In this document: positions 8,095-16,540 of the stretch, piece after piece
Numbering within the stretch: position 1 is the first letter of the stretch
Layout: the number at the start of each line of letters is the position of its first letter
From: Synechococcus sp. RCC307
Lineage (GTDB): Bacteria; Cyanobacteriota; Cyanobacteriia; PCC-6307; Cyanobiaceae
NCBI GenBank assembly: GCA_000063525.1
Contig: CT978603.1
Coordinates: 2,160,915-2,224,914, forward strand
Direction: 5' to 3'
Length of the DNA: 64,000 nt
The notes under the pieces: model-generated
Database searches by the model: none
What the model was told of the DNA's origin: nothing
Seen by the model: the letters and a program-made list of their open reading frames with translations, nothing else
Translations under genes and position numbers: made by a program

Positions 8095-8229
8095 ATGGCT
8101 CAAAAAGCTGATTTCTTCAGTCGTTTGGTCAACTGGTTCAGCACCAGTGGCAAAGACAAACCCGCCATCAACAAACCAGAAGGGAGCAAGGATGCCTTCT
8201 CCAAGCTCATGAACAGCATCAGCGGCTGA
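8095..8229 (+). CDS. 44-residue hypothetical protein between nirA and the nitrite transporter
   Basis: An ATG-to-TGA frame of 44 codons: an N-terminal amphipathic segment (ADFFSRLVNWFSTS), a basic Lys-rich middle and a C-terminal KLMNSISG. It is collinear with nirA and focA, 81 bases after nirA and 36 bases before focA. No family is recognised and no strong Shine-Dalgarno is seen. Amino-acid composition looks protein-like, and the position in the nitrite module suggests a small accessory peptide, but this is inference. Confidence 0.5.
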   Translation: MAQKADFFSRLVNWFSTSGKDKPAINKPEGSKDAFSKLMNSISG

Positions 8230-8265
8230 TTAAAGAGCCACGACTAAACAACTGACTTCAACACC

Positions 8266-9168
8266 ATGAGCGTTACAGCCTCACAAATGGACTACGTCCT
8301 GCCCAATGAGCTCGTCGACGGCATGATTGCCGCCGGCGGCAAAAAAGCCACCGTTAGTGTTAAGAACCTGCTGCTCCGCGGCTTCTATTCCGGAGCCATT
8401 CTTGGCCTGGCCGTGATCTTGGCCCTAACCGTTGGCATTCAGAGCAAGATGCCGTTCCTCGGCTCCGTGCTCTTCCCCTTTGGCTTCGTCAGCATCGTGC
8501 TGTTCGGCATGGAGCTGGTCACCGGCAACTTCGCGCTGCTGCCCATGGCCACCTGGGCCGGCAAGAGCACCTGGGGTGCCACCTTCCGCAACTGGAGTTG
8601 GGTGTGGATCGGCAACTTCATCGGCACCCTGGTGGTGGCGATCATCATGGCCATCAGCCTCACCAGTGGCGGCACGATTGACCCTGCCGCTGATGGCGGC
8701 ATGTGGCAAAAAGTGGCCCAAAAGATCATCAGCCTCAACATCCTCAACGTTGAGAAGAAGTACGAAGCCCTCGGCAGCCTCGGATTTTTCCTCGCCTTCC
8801 TGCGCGGTCTTGTGGCCAACTGGTTGGTCTGCCTCGGCGTGACCCTGGCCTTGGTGAGCAAAAGCGTTCCCGGCAAACTGCTGGCCTGCTGGCTTCCCAT
8901 CACCGCGTTCCAAACGATGGGCATGGAGCACATCGTTGTGAATCAGTTCCTGCACACCGCTGGTCCGATCCTTGGCTCTGGGGTTCCTTTCACCAAGGTG
9001 ATTTTCTGGAACTTCCTGCCTGTCACCCTGGGCAACATCGTGGGCGGCATGGTGTTCATCGGGATGCTCTTCTACAGCACCCACCGCACCAAGCTGGACA
9101 ACGTTCTGCCTCGTGAAAAAGACGAGAAGCTCGAGCGCGAGCTGGCTGCTGAACTCGGCGCCCGCTGA
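8266..9168 (+). CDS. focA: Formate/nitrite transporter (FocA/NirC family), probable nitrite uptake
   Basis: A 300-residue integral membrane protein of the FNT family with about six transmembrane helices. Family features include GMELVTGNFALL near residues 83-95, NWLVCLGV near 183-191 and MGMEHIVVNQF near 218-228. FNT channels pass small anions such as formate, nitrite or hydrosulfide; position two genes after nirA makes nitrite the likely substrate. The C-terminal tail is charged (EKDEKLERELAAEL). In picocyanobacteria such genes accompany nirA in strains using external nitrite. Confidence 0.93.
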   Translation: MSVTASQMDYVLPNELVDGMIAAGGKKATVSVKNLLLRGFYSGAILGLAVILALTVGIQSKMPFLGSVLFPFGFVSIVLFGMELVTGNFALLPMATWAGKSTWGATFRNWSWVWIGNFIGTLVVAIIMAISLTSGGTIDPAADGGMWQKVAQKIISLNILNVEKKYEALGSLGFFLAFLRGLVANWLVCLGVTLALVSKSVPGKLLACWLPITAFQTMGMEHIVVNQFLHTAGPILGSGVPFTKVIFWNFLPVTLGNIVGGMVFIGMLFYSTHRTKLDNVLPREKDEKLERELAAELGAR

Positions 9169-9171
9169 TCG

Positions 9172-9915
9172 ATGCTCACTGTTGTCGCCCCTGCTGAGCA
9201 GTTGACGCCTGACCAGGAACTGGAACTGTCCAAGCGTCTTGCTCAGTGGAGGCGCCAACCACTCAGCCCTGAAGAACTGGCAGCACTGCTGCCCAAGGTT
9301 TCTGACCCTGCCCTTGCACTCGCCATCGGTGAGCGCTTGGGCATGGCAGGGCCTCAAGCTTTTGAGCTGATCGGGCCCCTCTGCCAACAACTGGGACTCC
9401 GATCAGCGTTAATTCGAGCCCTCAGCATTTGCCATCACCCCGACGCCAAAGAGCAGCTGCTGCAATGGCTGCCGCAAGCGGGTGAGTTCGAGCCGGAGGT
9501 GCTGCGTGCCCTGGGGTGTTGGGGTAATGGGATTGATCTATCAATCATCACCAACGCCTTAGACGCGCCAGGCCAGCAGCACCGCTTAGCTGGAATCGAA
9601 TTGCTGACATTTCGCTGCCGCAGGATCTCCACCGAGCAACTGCTGAGCTTGTGCGAACCCCTGCTGAACGATCTACGAACCGAGGTTGTGATCGCCACCT
9701 TGCGGCTGCTGCAACGACGCGATGAACCCGAAATCCTCCAGCGGATCGCCGCCTGCGCCACGGTGGATGCCCTGCCTGGCGTACCTGAGATGGCCATCCA
9801 GGCCCTGGGCTGCATTCAAAGCGAGTCCAGCCGCCTATTGCTGGAGCAATTGACCCAGGACTTACAACAAACGCGCCTCGAAGAGGCCTTGCAACGCCAA
9901 CTCAAAGCCCAATAA
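9172..9915 (+). CDS. HEAT-repeat-like helical protein in the nitrite cluster
   Basis: A 247-residue, leucine-rich all-helical protein with weak repeats of about 30 residues resembling HEAT/PBS-lyase-type units (for example EPEVLRALGCWGN, TEVVIATLRLLQRRDEPEILQRIAA, PEMAIQALGCIQSESSRLL). It starts 3 bases after the focA stop, so it is co-transcribed and probably coupled. No catalytic motif is seen. HEAT proteins often act as scaffolds or assembly factors; a role in maturing NirA or the transporter is possible but unsupported by direct evidence. The ATG at 9172 is used. Confidence 0.8.
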   Translation: MLTVVAPAEQLTPDQELELSKRLAQWRRQPLSPEELAALLPKVSDPALALAIGERLGMAGPQAFELIGPLCQQLGLRSALIRALSICHHPDAKEQLLQWLPQAGEFEPEVLRALGCWGNGIDLSIITNALDAPGQQHRLAGIELLTFRCRRISTEQLLSLCEPLLNDLRTEVVIATLRLLQRRDEPEILQRIAACATVDALPGVPEMAIQALGCIQSESSRLLLEQLTQDLQQTRLEEALQRQLKAQ

Positions 9916-9938
9916 AAAAGCGGCCAATCATGGCCGCT
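9913..9938. terminator. Bidirectional terminator between the HEAT gene and cynS
   Basis: Perfect 8-bp stem AGCGGCCA (9919-9926) / TGGCCGCT (9931-9938) with loop ATCA. On the minus strand it is followed by a TTTTTTA tract, a strong terminator for cynS. On the plus strand the tail is only TTACTT, so termination of the nirA-focA transcript is probably weaker. Confidence 0.8.
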
Positions 9939-9963
9939 TACTTGGTTATCTAAACTGAGATAA

Positions 9964-10446
9964 TCACCACTTTTTGTAAGGCAAGAACTTGCCGCACATG
10001 GTGACCTTGACACGATCACCAGCAGGGTCTTCCACCTTGTCGATGTTGAGGGTGAAATCAATGGCGCTCATGATGCCATCACCAAACTTTTCTTGGATCA
10101 CATCTTTCATCGGCATGCCATAGACCTGCATGATCTCGTAGAAGCGATAGATGAGCGGGTCCGTTGGGATCACAGGCTCCAGCGAGCCTTTGGTGGGATA
10201 GCTCTGCAGCGCCTCGGTGATCGCCGGATCAAGATTCAAGGCTTCAGCCAGCTGCTGAGCTTCAGCAGCTGAGGCTGTGGATTGGCCATAAAACAGAGAG
10301 GCAACCCACACCTCATCACGGCCCAGCAGAGAACCAAGCTCAGTGAATGTGAGTCCTTTCGCCTTTTTGGCAGCCAAGAGTGTGGCCGTGACGGTATCAG
10401 CTGATGGCGCCGCCAGGCTTGGCGTCAGCGAAGGGGTCAAAGTCAT
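9964..10446 (-). CDS. cynS: Cyanate hydratase (cyanase)
   Basis: A 160-residue cyanase that converts cyanate and bicarbonate to ammonia and CO2 (via carbamate). The N-terminal helix-turn-helix-like domain is followed by the catalytic domain with YRFYEI (Arg and Glu of the active site) near residues 108-113 and GIMSAIDF (Ser) near 132-139. The length is slightly above the usual ~150 because of a Ser/Pro/Thr-rich N-terminal tail. No cynABD cyanate importer is seen nearby, so it may act on internally formed cyanate or on cyanate entering by another route. Confidence 0.97.
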   Translation of the reverse strand: MTLTPSLTPSLAAPSADTVTATLLAAKKAKGLTFTELGSLLGRDEVWVASLFYGQSTASAAEAQQLAEALNLDPAITEALQSYPTKGSLEPVIPTDPLIYRFYEIMQVYGMPMKDVIQEKFGDGIMSAIDFTLNIDKVEDPAGDRVKVTMCGKFLPYKKW

Positions 10447-10574
10447 GACTGAAAGGGCAAATTAGATGTTTTAAAAGAAAAAGCGTTCTGAAAAGTTGCC
10501 GCTTTTCAGTCATGAATCTGAGGCAAATTAATCATCCCAACAGCAACGCTTGCTACCCGGCAAAGAAGCCATTG

Positions 10575-10588
10575 GTAGCGGTTGATAC
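10575..10588 (+). promoter_or_regulatory. NtcA-binding site between cynS and the TrpD2-like gene
   Basis: Perfect GTA-N8-TAC (GTAGCGGTTGATAC). On the plus strand a CAGGAT hexamer (xAN3T) lies 23 bases downstream, 25 bases before the ATG at 10642. On the minus strand AAGCGT (also xAN3T) lies 23 bases away, about 100 bases before the cynS ATG. The site could serve either gene or both. Confidence 0.6.
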
Positions 10589-10641
10589 TCAATAGGGCCC
10601 CCTCGGCTCTTCAGGATCGCCGCAGCGCCGAGGGAGCAGTC

Positions 10642-11703
10642 ATGGCCGCACAGCCAAGCTCGCCGGCCAGTGGGCGGGAAACGTTTAAGACCTACCTGCG
10701 CAAAGTTGGCAGCGGTGAGCACACCAGCAAAGGACTCAGCCGCGAAGAAGCTCGCCACGCGCTTGAGCTGATCCTTGATGAGGAGGCCACACCAGCCCAA
10801 ATCGGCGCCTTTTTAATCGCCCACCGCATCCGCCGGCCTGAGCCCCAAGAGCTCACCGGCATGCTCGATGTTTATCGGCAGCGCGGTCCCAAGCTCAGCA
10901 CCACCACCAAGGCGATCAGCTTTGGCATGCCCTTCGATGGCCGCAGCCGCACCGCACCGATCTATCCCCTCACGGCTCTTGTCTTGGCGGCGGCAGGCCT
11001 TCCTGTTGTGCTGCAAGGTGCTGGGCGTATGCCTGTGAAATATGGCGTCAGCAGCGCTGAACTCTTCAGCTCCCTGGGAGTGAACTGGACAGGCCGCAAC
11101 TTAGAAACGCTCCAGCAGTGCCTCGATGCCACCAACCTGGCCCTAGTGCATCAACCCGACCACTTTCCAGCTGCTGAAAGCCTGATTCCTTACCGAGAGG
11201 ATCTCGGCAAACGGCCACCAGTCGCCAGCCTTGAACTGCTGTGGACGGCCCACCAGGGTGAGCACCTGCTGGTGAGCGGTTTTGTTCACCCCCCAACCGA
11301 AGCCAGAGCCTGGGAGGCACTCAAGCTCGCCGATGAGCCCGATGTAATGACTGTGAAGGGCTTGGAGGGCAGCACGGATCTACCGATCAGCAGGGCCTGC
11401 GTCACCGCCCGCTGCAGCAACAACCAACAGCAGCGGCAAATCCTCCACCCCCGTGACCATGGCTGTTACGGCCATGACCAACTCTGGGAAGGGCTTGAGG
11501 TCTGGAGCGATCAGGCCAGAGCAGCTCTGGGCGGGCAGGGCGAGCTAGCAACCGCCTTGCTCTGGAACGCCGGCACTTATCTGTGGCAGGCGGGCTGTGA
11601 AGACAGCCTGGAGCAAGGGCTTGAGCACGCCAGAGAAGTGCTGAACTCAGGCCAAGCCCTCAATCACTTGGGCGCCGTACAGGCTGCCTTGGCTCAGGGC
11701 TGA
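10642..11703 (+). CDS. TrpD2-like anthranilate phosphoribosyltransferase family protein
   Basis: A 353-residue member of glycosyltransferase family 3 (TrpD/TrpD2/YbiB-like). The N-terminal helical domain (SREEARHALELILDEEATPAQIGAFL region, cut here at about residues 32-55) is typical of the family, but the canonical TrpD phosphoribosyl-pyrophosphate loop GTGGD is replaced by GMPFDGRSR near residue 95, so it is probably not the tryptophan enzyme. The ATG at 10642 follows a GGGAG ribosome-binding site. The promoter region holds the NtcA box shared with cynS. Its substrate is unknown. Confidence 0.85.
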   Translation: MAAQPSSPASGRETFKTYLRKVGSGEHTSKGLSREEARHALELILDEEATPAQIGAFLIAHRIRRPEPQELTGMLDVYRQRGPKLSTTTKAISFGMPFDGRSRTAPIYPLTALVLAAAGLPVVLQGAGRMPVKYGVSSAELFSSLGVNWTGRNLETLQQCLDATNLALVHQPDHFPAAESLIPYREDLGKRPPVASLELLWTAHQGEHLLVSGFVHPPTEARAWEALKLADEPDVMTVKGLEGSTDLPISRACVTARCSNNQQQRQILHPRDHGCYGHDQLWEGLEVWSDQARAALGGQGELATALLWNAGTYLWQAGCEDSLEQGLEHAREVLNSGQALNHLGAVQAALAQG

Positions 11704-11897
11704 GCCAGCGGCTGCCACAGGCTGGCGGCATGGGCGGTCACCGGAGCCACCACCTGGGATGGCGAAACAGCCACTGGATCAGCCGTTCTCAGCAGTTGAA
11801 CTGCCAAAGAACCAACGACAAAGGCTCCAAGAAAGCCAGCGGCGATGGTGATGGGATGACGGCCTGAACCGACCGTCGCTGCACTTTGACCTGCCAT
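11694..11897 (-). CDS. Small single-span membrane protein, hypothetical
   Basis: A 67-residue frame starting MAGQSAAT, with one hydrophobic segment (ITIAAGFLGAFVVGSLAVQLL) at about residues 15-35 and a Pro/Ala/Val-rich tail. It overlaps the 3' end of the TrpD2-like gene by 10 bases on the opposite strand. I recognise no family. The clear membrane segment favours a real gene, with moderate confidence. Confidence 0.5.
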   Translation of the reverse strand: MAGQSAATVGSGRHPITIAAGFLGAFVVGSLAVQLLRTADPVAVSPSQVVAPVTAHAASLWQPLAQP

Positions 11898-11937
11898 CAA
11901 AATCAAATCTTGATGACTTCACTATGAAAAATGCTCT

Positions 11938-12063
11938 TCAGTTCACCCAAGAGTCGGTATAAATCGACACAAAAGCGGGCTCCGCCTGAACCATGCGTTG
12001 ATCAACAGCAAACCAACCGTGGGAGGCTCCAAGAAGTAGACCCATGGCAATTGCCAAACGCAT
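11938..12063 (-). CDS. 41-residue candidate secreted peptide near narM
   Basis: An ATG-to-TGA frame of 41 codons with a short signal-like start (MRLAIAMGLLLGASHGW) and a polar remainder ending SIYTDSWVN. It occupies part of the 241-base gap between the small membrane protein and narM, divergent from narM. No strong ribosome-binding site is visible and no family is recognised, so this is a candidate only. Confidence 0.35.
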   Translation of the reverse strand: MRLAIAMGLLLGASHGWFAVDQRMVQAEPAFVSIYTDSWVN

Positions 12064-12138
12064 GATTAATGCTTCAAACAGAAGCTAAAACTGTCAGGAA
12101 ACGGAACATCAATAAGCCACAACCGACACCAAATTGCG

Positions 12139-12594
12139 ATGAATCAAGCCAGCCACTGTTTTGCCTTTGAGCACGATTTCATCGGTAGCTGGCGCTGCAT
12201 ACCCCTCTGTGTTCGCCGCAAACTCGATCTCATCGGCCTCAAGCTGAAGTTGAACCACTGGTTGGCGCTGAGTCAGGAACAACGCCAACAACTTGTGGAT
12301 TGGCCTGATGAGCACCAGCAGCTCAATGCACTGCGTGATCATCTGCGTGATTGCACCAGCTCAATGGCTGATGGGATGGCCAAAAACCTGCCTCCAGCTT
12401 GCAGTGAGCCGTGGCAACAGCCCAATCGCATTCCTGCTGAGTTGATCGATGCGGCTCAAAAGCAGGGAGTTGAGCTCGATGCCAACGCCTGGTCAAAGCT
12501 CGATGAACTGGAACGCTTTGCCCTCTGCAAGCTGGCCCGACCAGGCCACGATCACCACAACCTGCCGGCCGCCTTCAGCGAGGTGCTGGGCTAA
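12139..12594 (+). CDS. narM: Nitrate reductase-associated protein NarM
   Basis: A 151-residue protein of the nitrate-reductase-associated family. The family signature FAFEHDFIG...RCIPLCVRRKLD followed by GLKLKLNHW occupies residues 8-41, and the C-terminal domain has ELIDAAQ and WSKLDELERFALCKL. NarM is needed for NarB activity or maturation in cyanobacteria. It converges on narB, and the two 3' ends overlap by 20 bases. No NtcA box was found in its upstream region. Confidence 0.9.
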   Translation: MNQASHCFAFEHDFIGSWRCIPLCVRRKLDLIGLKLKLNHWLALSQEQRQQLVDWPDEHQQLNALRDHLRDCTSSMADGMAKNLPPACSEPWQQPNRIPAELIDAAQKQGVELDANAWSKLDELERFALCKLARPGHDHHNLPAAFSEVLG

Positions 12595-14794
12595 ACAAGC
12601 GACGTAAGGCTTGCAAGCGATGGCTCGTCTGCTCCTGCGGACGAATCACCGAAACCGCCGGAGCCACCACCACGGCTGTGGCCTTGAGCTCTGGCTGCTT
12701 GGAAATCGGACAGGCCTCACCGTGCATCAAGGCATTGGCTTCACAGGCATGCTCCTGGGTGAATCCCCAGTGCATCGGCAAAAACACCGAACCCGAGCGA
12801 ATGCGGTCGGTGATGGTGATGCGAGCTGAGAGCGTGCCGCGGCGTGAGGTGATCGCCGCAACGCCATCGGCCTCGAGGGAAAAACGCTTGGCGTCATCGG
12901 GATGCACCTCAAGGCGAGGTTCGGCATGCATCGACTGAATGCGCTCGACCTTGGCCGTTCGCGTCATGGTGTGCCAATGGCCCAAATAGCGGCCAACCGT
13001 GAGCACCAAGGGGTAAGCCTCACAGGGTGGTTCGGCCAAACCCAATGGCTGCTCAGCCATGAAACGGGCCCGCCGCGATGGCGTGGCAAAGCGGTGATCG
13101 CTGTACAGCCGCTTGGATTCTGTGGTGGGTTCACTGCCACTGGGGAACGGCCACTGCTGGGGTCCGTGCTCAGAAAGCAACTCATGGCTGAGGCCAGAGA
13201 CATCGCATAAACGGCCAGCGCTCAGAGCCGCAAATTCGGCATACACCTCAGCAGCGGAGTCGTAGCTGAACTGCTGCTCAAAGCCGAGCCGGCGACCGAG
13301 CTCAGCGAACACCTGCCAATCGGCGCGGCTCTCGCCATGGGGTTGGCGGAAGGCCGGGCAATAGGTGATGCGCCGCTCTGAATTGGTCATCGCTCCTGCT
13401 TTCTCGCTCCATTGCGCCGCTGGCAACAGCAAGTGGGCGTAGTGGGAGGTTTCGGTATCGGCGTAGGCGTCACTGACCACCACCAAAGGGCAGTTGCGCA
13501 GCGCTGCCTTGAGCCGGTCCAACTCCGGCATGCTCACCAAGGGGTTGGTGGCCGCCACCCACCAAAGATCGAGCTCACCGCGCTCCATAGCCTCCACCTG
13601 CTCACCAGCAGCCAAACCAGGCTGAGCCGCAATCGATCCAGGCTGAAAACCCCAGGCCCGCTCAACCTCAGCGCGGTGGTCGGCATTGCCCACCAGCCGA
13701 TAACCGGGCAGCAGATGGGCCAAGCCGCCGGCTTCGCGGCCACCCATGGCGTTGGGTTGGCCGGTCAAGGAAAACGGTCCAGCTCCGGCATGACCGATCT
13801 GACCGGTGAGCAGATGCAGGTTGATTAAACCGCCAACGACTGCCGTGCCCTCACGACGCTGGTTGACGCCCATCGACCACAAACTCAGAACCGCTGGCTT
13901 GCGGCACCACAAGCGGGCCACCGCCCTGAGTTGCTTTTCAGTGATGCCGCAGGCCTCAACAACCCGCCGCGGTGTCCAGGACTCCACCGCCTGAGAGAAC
14001 GCTGCAAAGCCCTCGGTGGCCTCATCAATGAAGTCGGCATTGAAGCCAGCATCTTTGAGGATCAAGCGCGCCAATCCGTGCAGCAACATCAGGTCTGTCC
14101 CTGGTGCAATCGCCAAGTGATGGTCGGCGATCTTGGCTGTTTCCGTCGCCCTTGGATCCACCACCACAATCGTGAGGCCCTTGGGATCTTTCTTTTTGCG
14201 CTTCAACAAGCGCTGGAACAACACTGGATGGCATTCGGCTGTGTTGGTGCCAATCAGAAAGGCCACCGAACAGTGATCGAGATCCTCGTAACAACACGGC
14301 GGGCCATCAGAACCAAGGCTGCGGGTGTAACCAGCCACCGCTGAACTCATGCACAAGCGCGAGTTGGCATCGAAATTGTTGGAACCAATGGCGCCTTTGA
14401 AAAGCTTCTGCGCCAGGTAATAGTCCTCGGTGTGGAACTGGCCGGAGCCATACATCGCAATCGCCCCAGGACCTTTGCTCGCCAGGGTGCTGCGGATGCG
14501 TCCCGCCAAGAGATCAAAGACGTTGTCCCAGGTGATGGGCTCGAACGGGTCCTCCAGTGAGGAGCGATACAGGGGCTGACTGAGTCGTCCACCCGCCAAG
14601 GTCTCGCCAACCGTGGCCCCTTTGATACAGACCTGGCCCTGACTTGAGGGATGGGCACGATCACCACGGGCGGACCACATGGGATGGCCCTCGCCATCAC
14701 GACGAACGGGCCGGCCCGGTTGCGCGGGAGGCAGCAATTCCAAACCGCAGCCAACACCGCAGTAAGGACACTGACTGGTCACCGAATCAGCCAC
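12575..14794 (-). CDS. narB: Assimilatory nitrate reductase (ferredoxin-dependent)
   Basis: A 739-residue molybdopterin oxidoreductase that reduces nitrate to nitrite. The N-terminal [4Fe-4S] ligands are C9, C12, C16 (CPYCGVGC) and C56 (GQVCIKG). The bis-MGD domains follow, with SRLCMSS near residue 140 and the C-terminal molydopterin-dinucleotide-binding domain from about residue 600. The length matches cyanobacterial NarB. Translation starts at a GTG at 14794. A terminator for the upstream nrtP lies only 12 bases before this start, so narB depends on read-through or on a promoter inside that short gap. Confidence 0.98.
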   Translation of the reverse strand: MADSVTSQCPYCGVGCGLELLPPAQPGRPVRRDGEGHPMWSARGDRAHPSSQGQVCIKGATVGETLAGGRLSQPLYRSSLEDPFEPITWDNVFDLLAGRIRSTLASKGPGAIAMYGSGQFHTEDYYLAQKLFKGAIGSNNFDANSRLCMSSAVAGYTRSLGSDGPPCCYEDLDHCSVAFLIGTNTAECHPVLFQRLLKRKKKDPKGLTIVVVDPRATETAKIADHHLAIAPGTDLMLLHGLARLILKDAGFNADFIDEATEGFAAFSQAVESWTPRRVVEACGITEKQLRAVARLWCRKPAVLSLWSMGVNQRREGTAVVGGLINLHLLTGQIGHAGAGPFSLTGQPNAMGGREAGGLAHLLPGYRLVGNADHRAEVERAWGFQPGSIAAQPGLAAGEQVEAMERGELDLWWVAATNPLVSMPELDRLKAALRNCPLVVVSDAYADTETSHYAHLLLPAAQWSEKAGAMTNSERRITYCPAFRQPHGESRADWQVFAELGRRLGFEQQFSYDSAAEVYAEFAALSAGRLCDVSGLSHELLSEHGPQQWPFPSGSEPTTESKRLYSDHRFATPSRRARFMAEQPLGLAEPPCEAYPLVLTVGRYLGHWHTMTRTAKVERIQSMHAEPRLEVHPDDAKRFSLEADGVAAITSRRGTLSARITITDRIRSGSVFLPMHWGFTQEHACEANALMHGEACPISKQPELKATAVVVAPAVSVIRPQEQTSHRLQALRRLFSPAPR

Positions 14795-14805
14795 GGCAAG
14801 CGCTT

Positions 14806-14843
14806 TTAAAAAACAAAAAGCCCAGGATCTTTCGACCCTGGGC
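14806..14843 (-). terminator. Terminator downstream of nrtP
   Basis: Minus-strand stem GCCCAGG (14837-14843) / CCTGGGC (14820-14826) closing a loop of about ten bases, followed by TTTTTGTTTTTT. This is a textbook intrinsic terminator and sits directly between nrtP and the narB start codon. Confidence 0.82.
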
Positions 14844-14859
14844 AGGAACTAGCAACTGC

Positions 14860-16428
14860 TTAGGAAGCAGGCTGAACTTGAGCAGCCTCACCTTCATGCA
14901 GTTCCGCAAAGGAACCCTTGGGCTCTTTGAGGAAGAAGAAGCAGAAGAAGGCCACAACCAGACCAGCCACGCCGAGCACCTGGAAGAAGGCACTATTGGA
15001 AGAAGCGATGATGTCAGCTGTGGGCTCAGCGCCACCACCCATCCACATGGGCAGCAAGCTGAAGATGGTGAGGTATGTCACTGCGCCAACGTTGCCGTAG
15101 GCGCCCACCAAACCAGCCACCTGGCCGGTGACGCGACGCTTCACAAGAGGCACCAAAGCAAAGGTGGCTCCTTCACCCGCCTGCACAAAGAAGGACGCCA
15201 GCATCGTGATCAGCACAGCAACAGCAATGCCGGTGGAACCGGTGAAGGTGCCGGGCTTGATCATGCTCATGATCAGATAACCAACACCTAAGCCGAAGGT
15301 GAGGAAGCCCATGGTGTTTTTACGGGAACCCAGGCGATCGGAGATCAAGCCACCAGCAGGGCGAGCGACCAGATTCACAAAAGCAAAGCAAGAGGCCAGG
15401 ATTCCAGCAGTGGCCTTGGGCAGGTCAAAGGTGGTTTCAAAGAAGGTGGGAAGCATCGAGACCACCGCCAGCTCAGAGCCAAAGTTGACGATGTAAGTGA
15501 GCTCCAGAATCGCCACTTGTTTGAACTCGTAGCGGTCTTCCTTGGGGTATTCCTTGGTGCCCATGATCAGCTCACGGTTGGTGCGAACGATCCCCCAGGT
15601 CTGGAAGGCAAACCACACCAAAACTGCCAAGAGAGCCAACGGATAGGTGGAAGCGTTGAGGAATCCAACCTTCTGAAGGCGCCAACAGAGAACACAAAGA
15701 ATGGCCGCAAAAGGCACGTTCATGCCAAGCAAACCCCAGAAATCACGCATGGAAGTGACTTCAAGACCAGCTGTTTTTTCCGGACGCTGATACACCTTTC
15801 CAGGCGGAGTATCACTAACGTTGAAGTAATAAATGACGCCATAAACAGCCGAAATAATGCCGGTTAGGGCAATGGCACCACGCCAGTTCAAGACCGCACC
15901 GGTGGGCAGCTCAAAACCACCCGAGAAGGACAGCCAACCGGCCACACCAACCAGAGCTAAAGCGGAGAAAGCGGAGCCAAAGTTGCCCCAACCGCCATAG
16001 ATACCCTCAGCCAAACCGATTTCTTTGGGCGGGAACCATTCGGCCACCATGCGGATACCGATCACAAAGCCGGCGCCAACGATGGAAAGCAGCAGGCGAG
16101 ACACCACCAACTGATTGAAATCCTGCGCGAACGCAAACATCAAGCAGGGGATGACCGAAAACACCAGCAAGGTGGAGTAGGTCAGCCGTGGACCGAATTT
16201 GTCGAGAAGCATCCCGATCAGCACGCGCGCCGGGATGGTGAGCGCAACGTTGCAGATCGCCACGGTGCGGATTTGGCCAACAGTCAAACCCAGGTCAGCC
16301 TTCACCGTGGTGGCGAGGGGAGCCAGGTTAAACCAAACAACAAACGTTAGAAAAAAGGCGAACCAGGTGAGATGCAGCGTGCGATATCTCCCCTGGAACG
16401 ACCAAAGGTCGCCAAGCATGAGAGTCAA
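14860..16428 (-). CDS. nrtP: Nitrate/nitrite permease, NNP-type MFS (NrtP/NapA)
   Basis: A 522-residue major facilitator with about twelve transmembrane helices. The nitrate/nitrite porter signature AEWFPPKEIGLAEGIYGGWG lies near residues 127-146, with a second GRxG-like region near 380. NNP permeases replace the ABC system NrtABCD in marine Synechococcus. A long cytoplasmic loop after helix 6 (residues ~205-225) and another near 280-300 are seen. It is transcribed toward narB and is led by a perfect NtcA box 113 bases upstream. Confidence 0.96.
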   Translation of the reverse strand: MTLMLGDLWSFQGRYRTLHLTWFAFFLTFVVWFNLAPLATTVKADLGLTVGQIRTVAICNVALTIPARVLIGMLLDKFGPRLTYSTLLVFSVIPCLMFAFAQDFNQLVVSRLLLSIVGAGFVIGIRMVAEWFPPKEIGLAEGIYGGWGNFGSAFSALALVGVAGWLSFSGGFELPTGAVLNWRGAIALTGIISAVYGVIYYFNVSDTPPGKVYQRPEKTAGLEVTSMRDFWGLLGMNVPFAAILCVLCWRLQKVGFLNASTYPLALLAVLVWFAFQTWGIVRTNRELIMGTKEYPKEDRYEFKQVAILELTYIVNFGSELAVVSMLPTFFETTFDLPKATAGILASCFAFVNLVARPAGGLISDRLGSRKNTMGFLTFGLGVGYLIMSMIKPGTFTGSTGIAVAVLITMLASFFVQAGEGATFALVPLVKRRVTGQVAGLVGAYGNVGAVTYLTIFSLLPMWMGGGAEPTADIIASSNSAFFQVLGVAGLVVAFFCFFFLKEPKGSFAELHEGEAAQVQPAS

Positions 16429-16540
16429 GGTGAATAAACAGACCCTGAGCTCAAAATGGAATGCTCGGGCAGCGGATTTAGGGCGTTACCAAAACAAGTC
16501 GCCCACCCCGCTATTGGATCAGCTTGGAGCCCTCTTAAAG

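Noticed and set aside
8425..9390. Long minus-strand frame of 321 residues opposite focA
   Set aside because: It is rich in His, Gln, Glu and Ala with no domain, exactly what the antisense of a GC-rich membrane gene gives; focA on the plus strand has clear family motifs.
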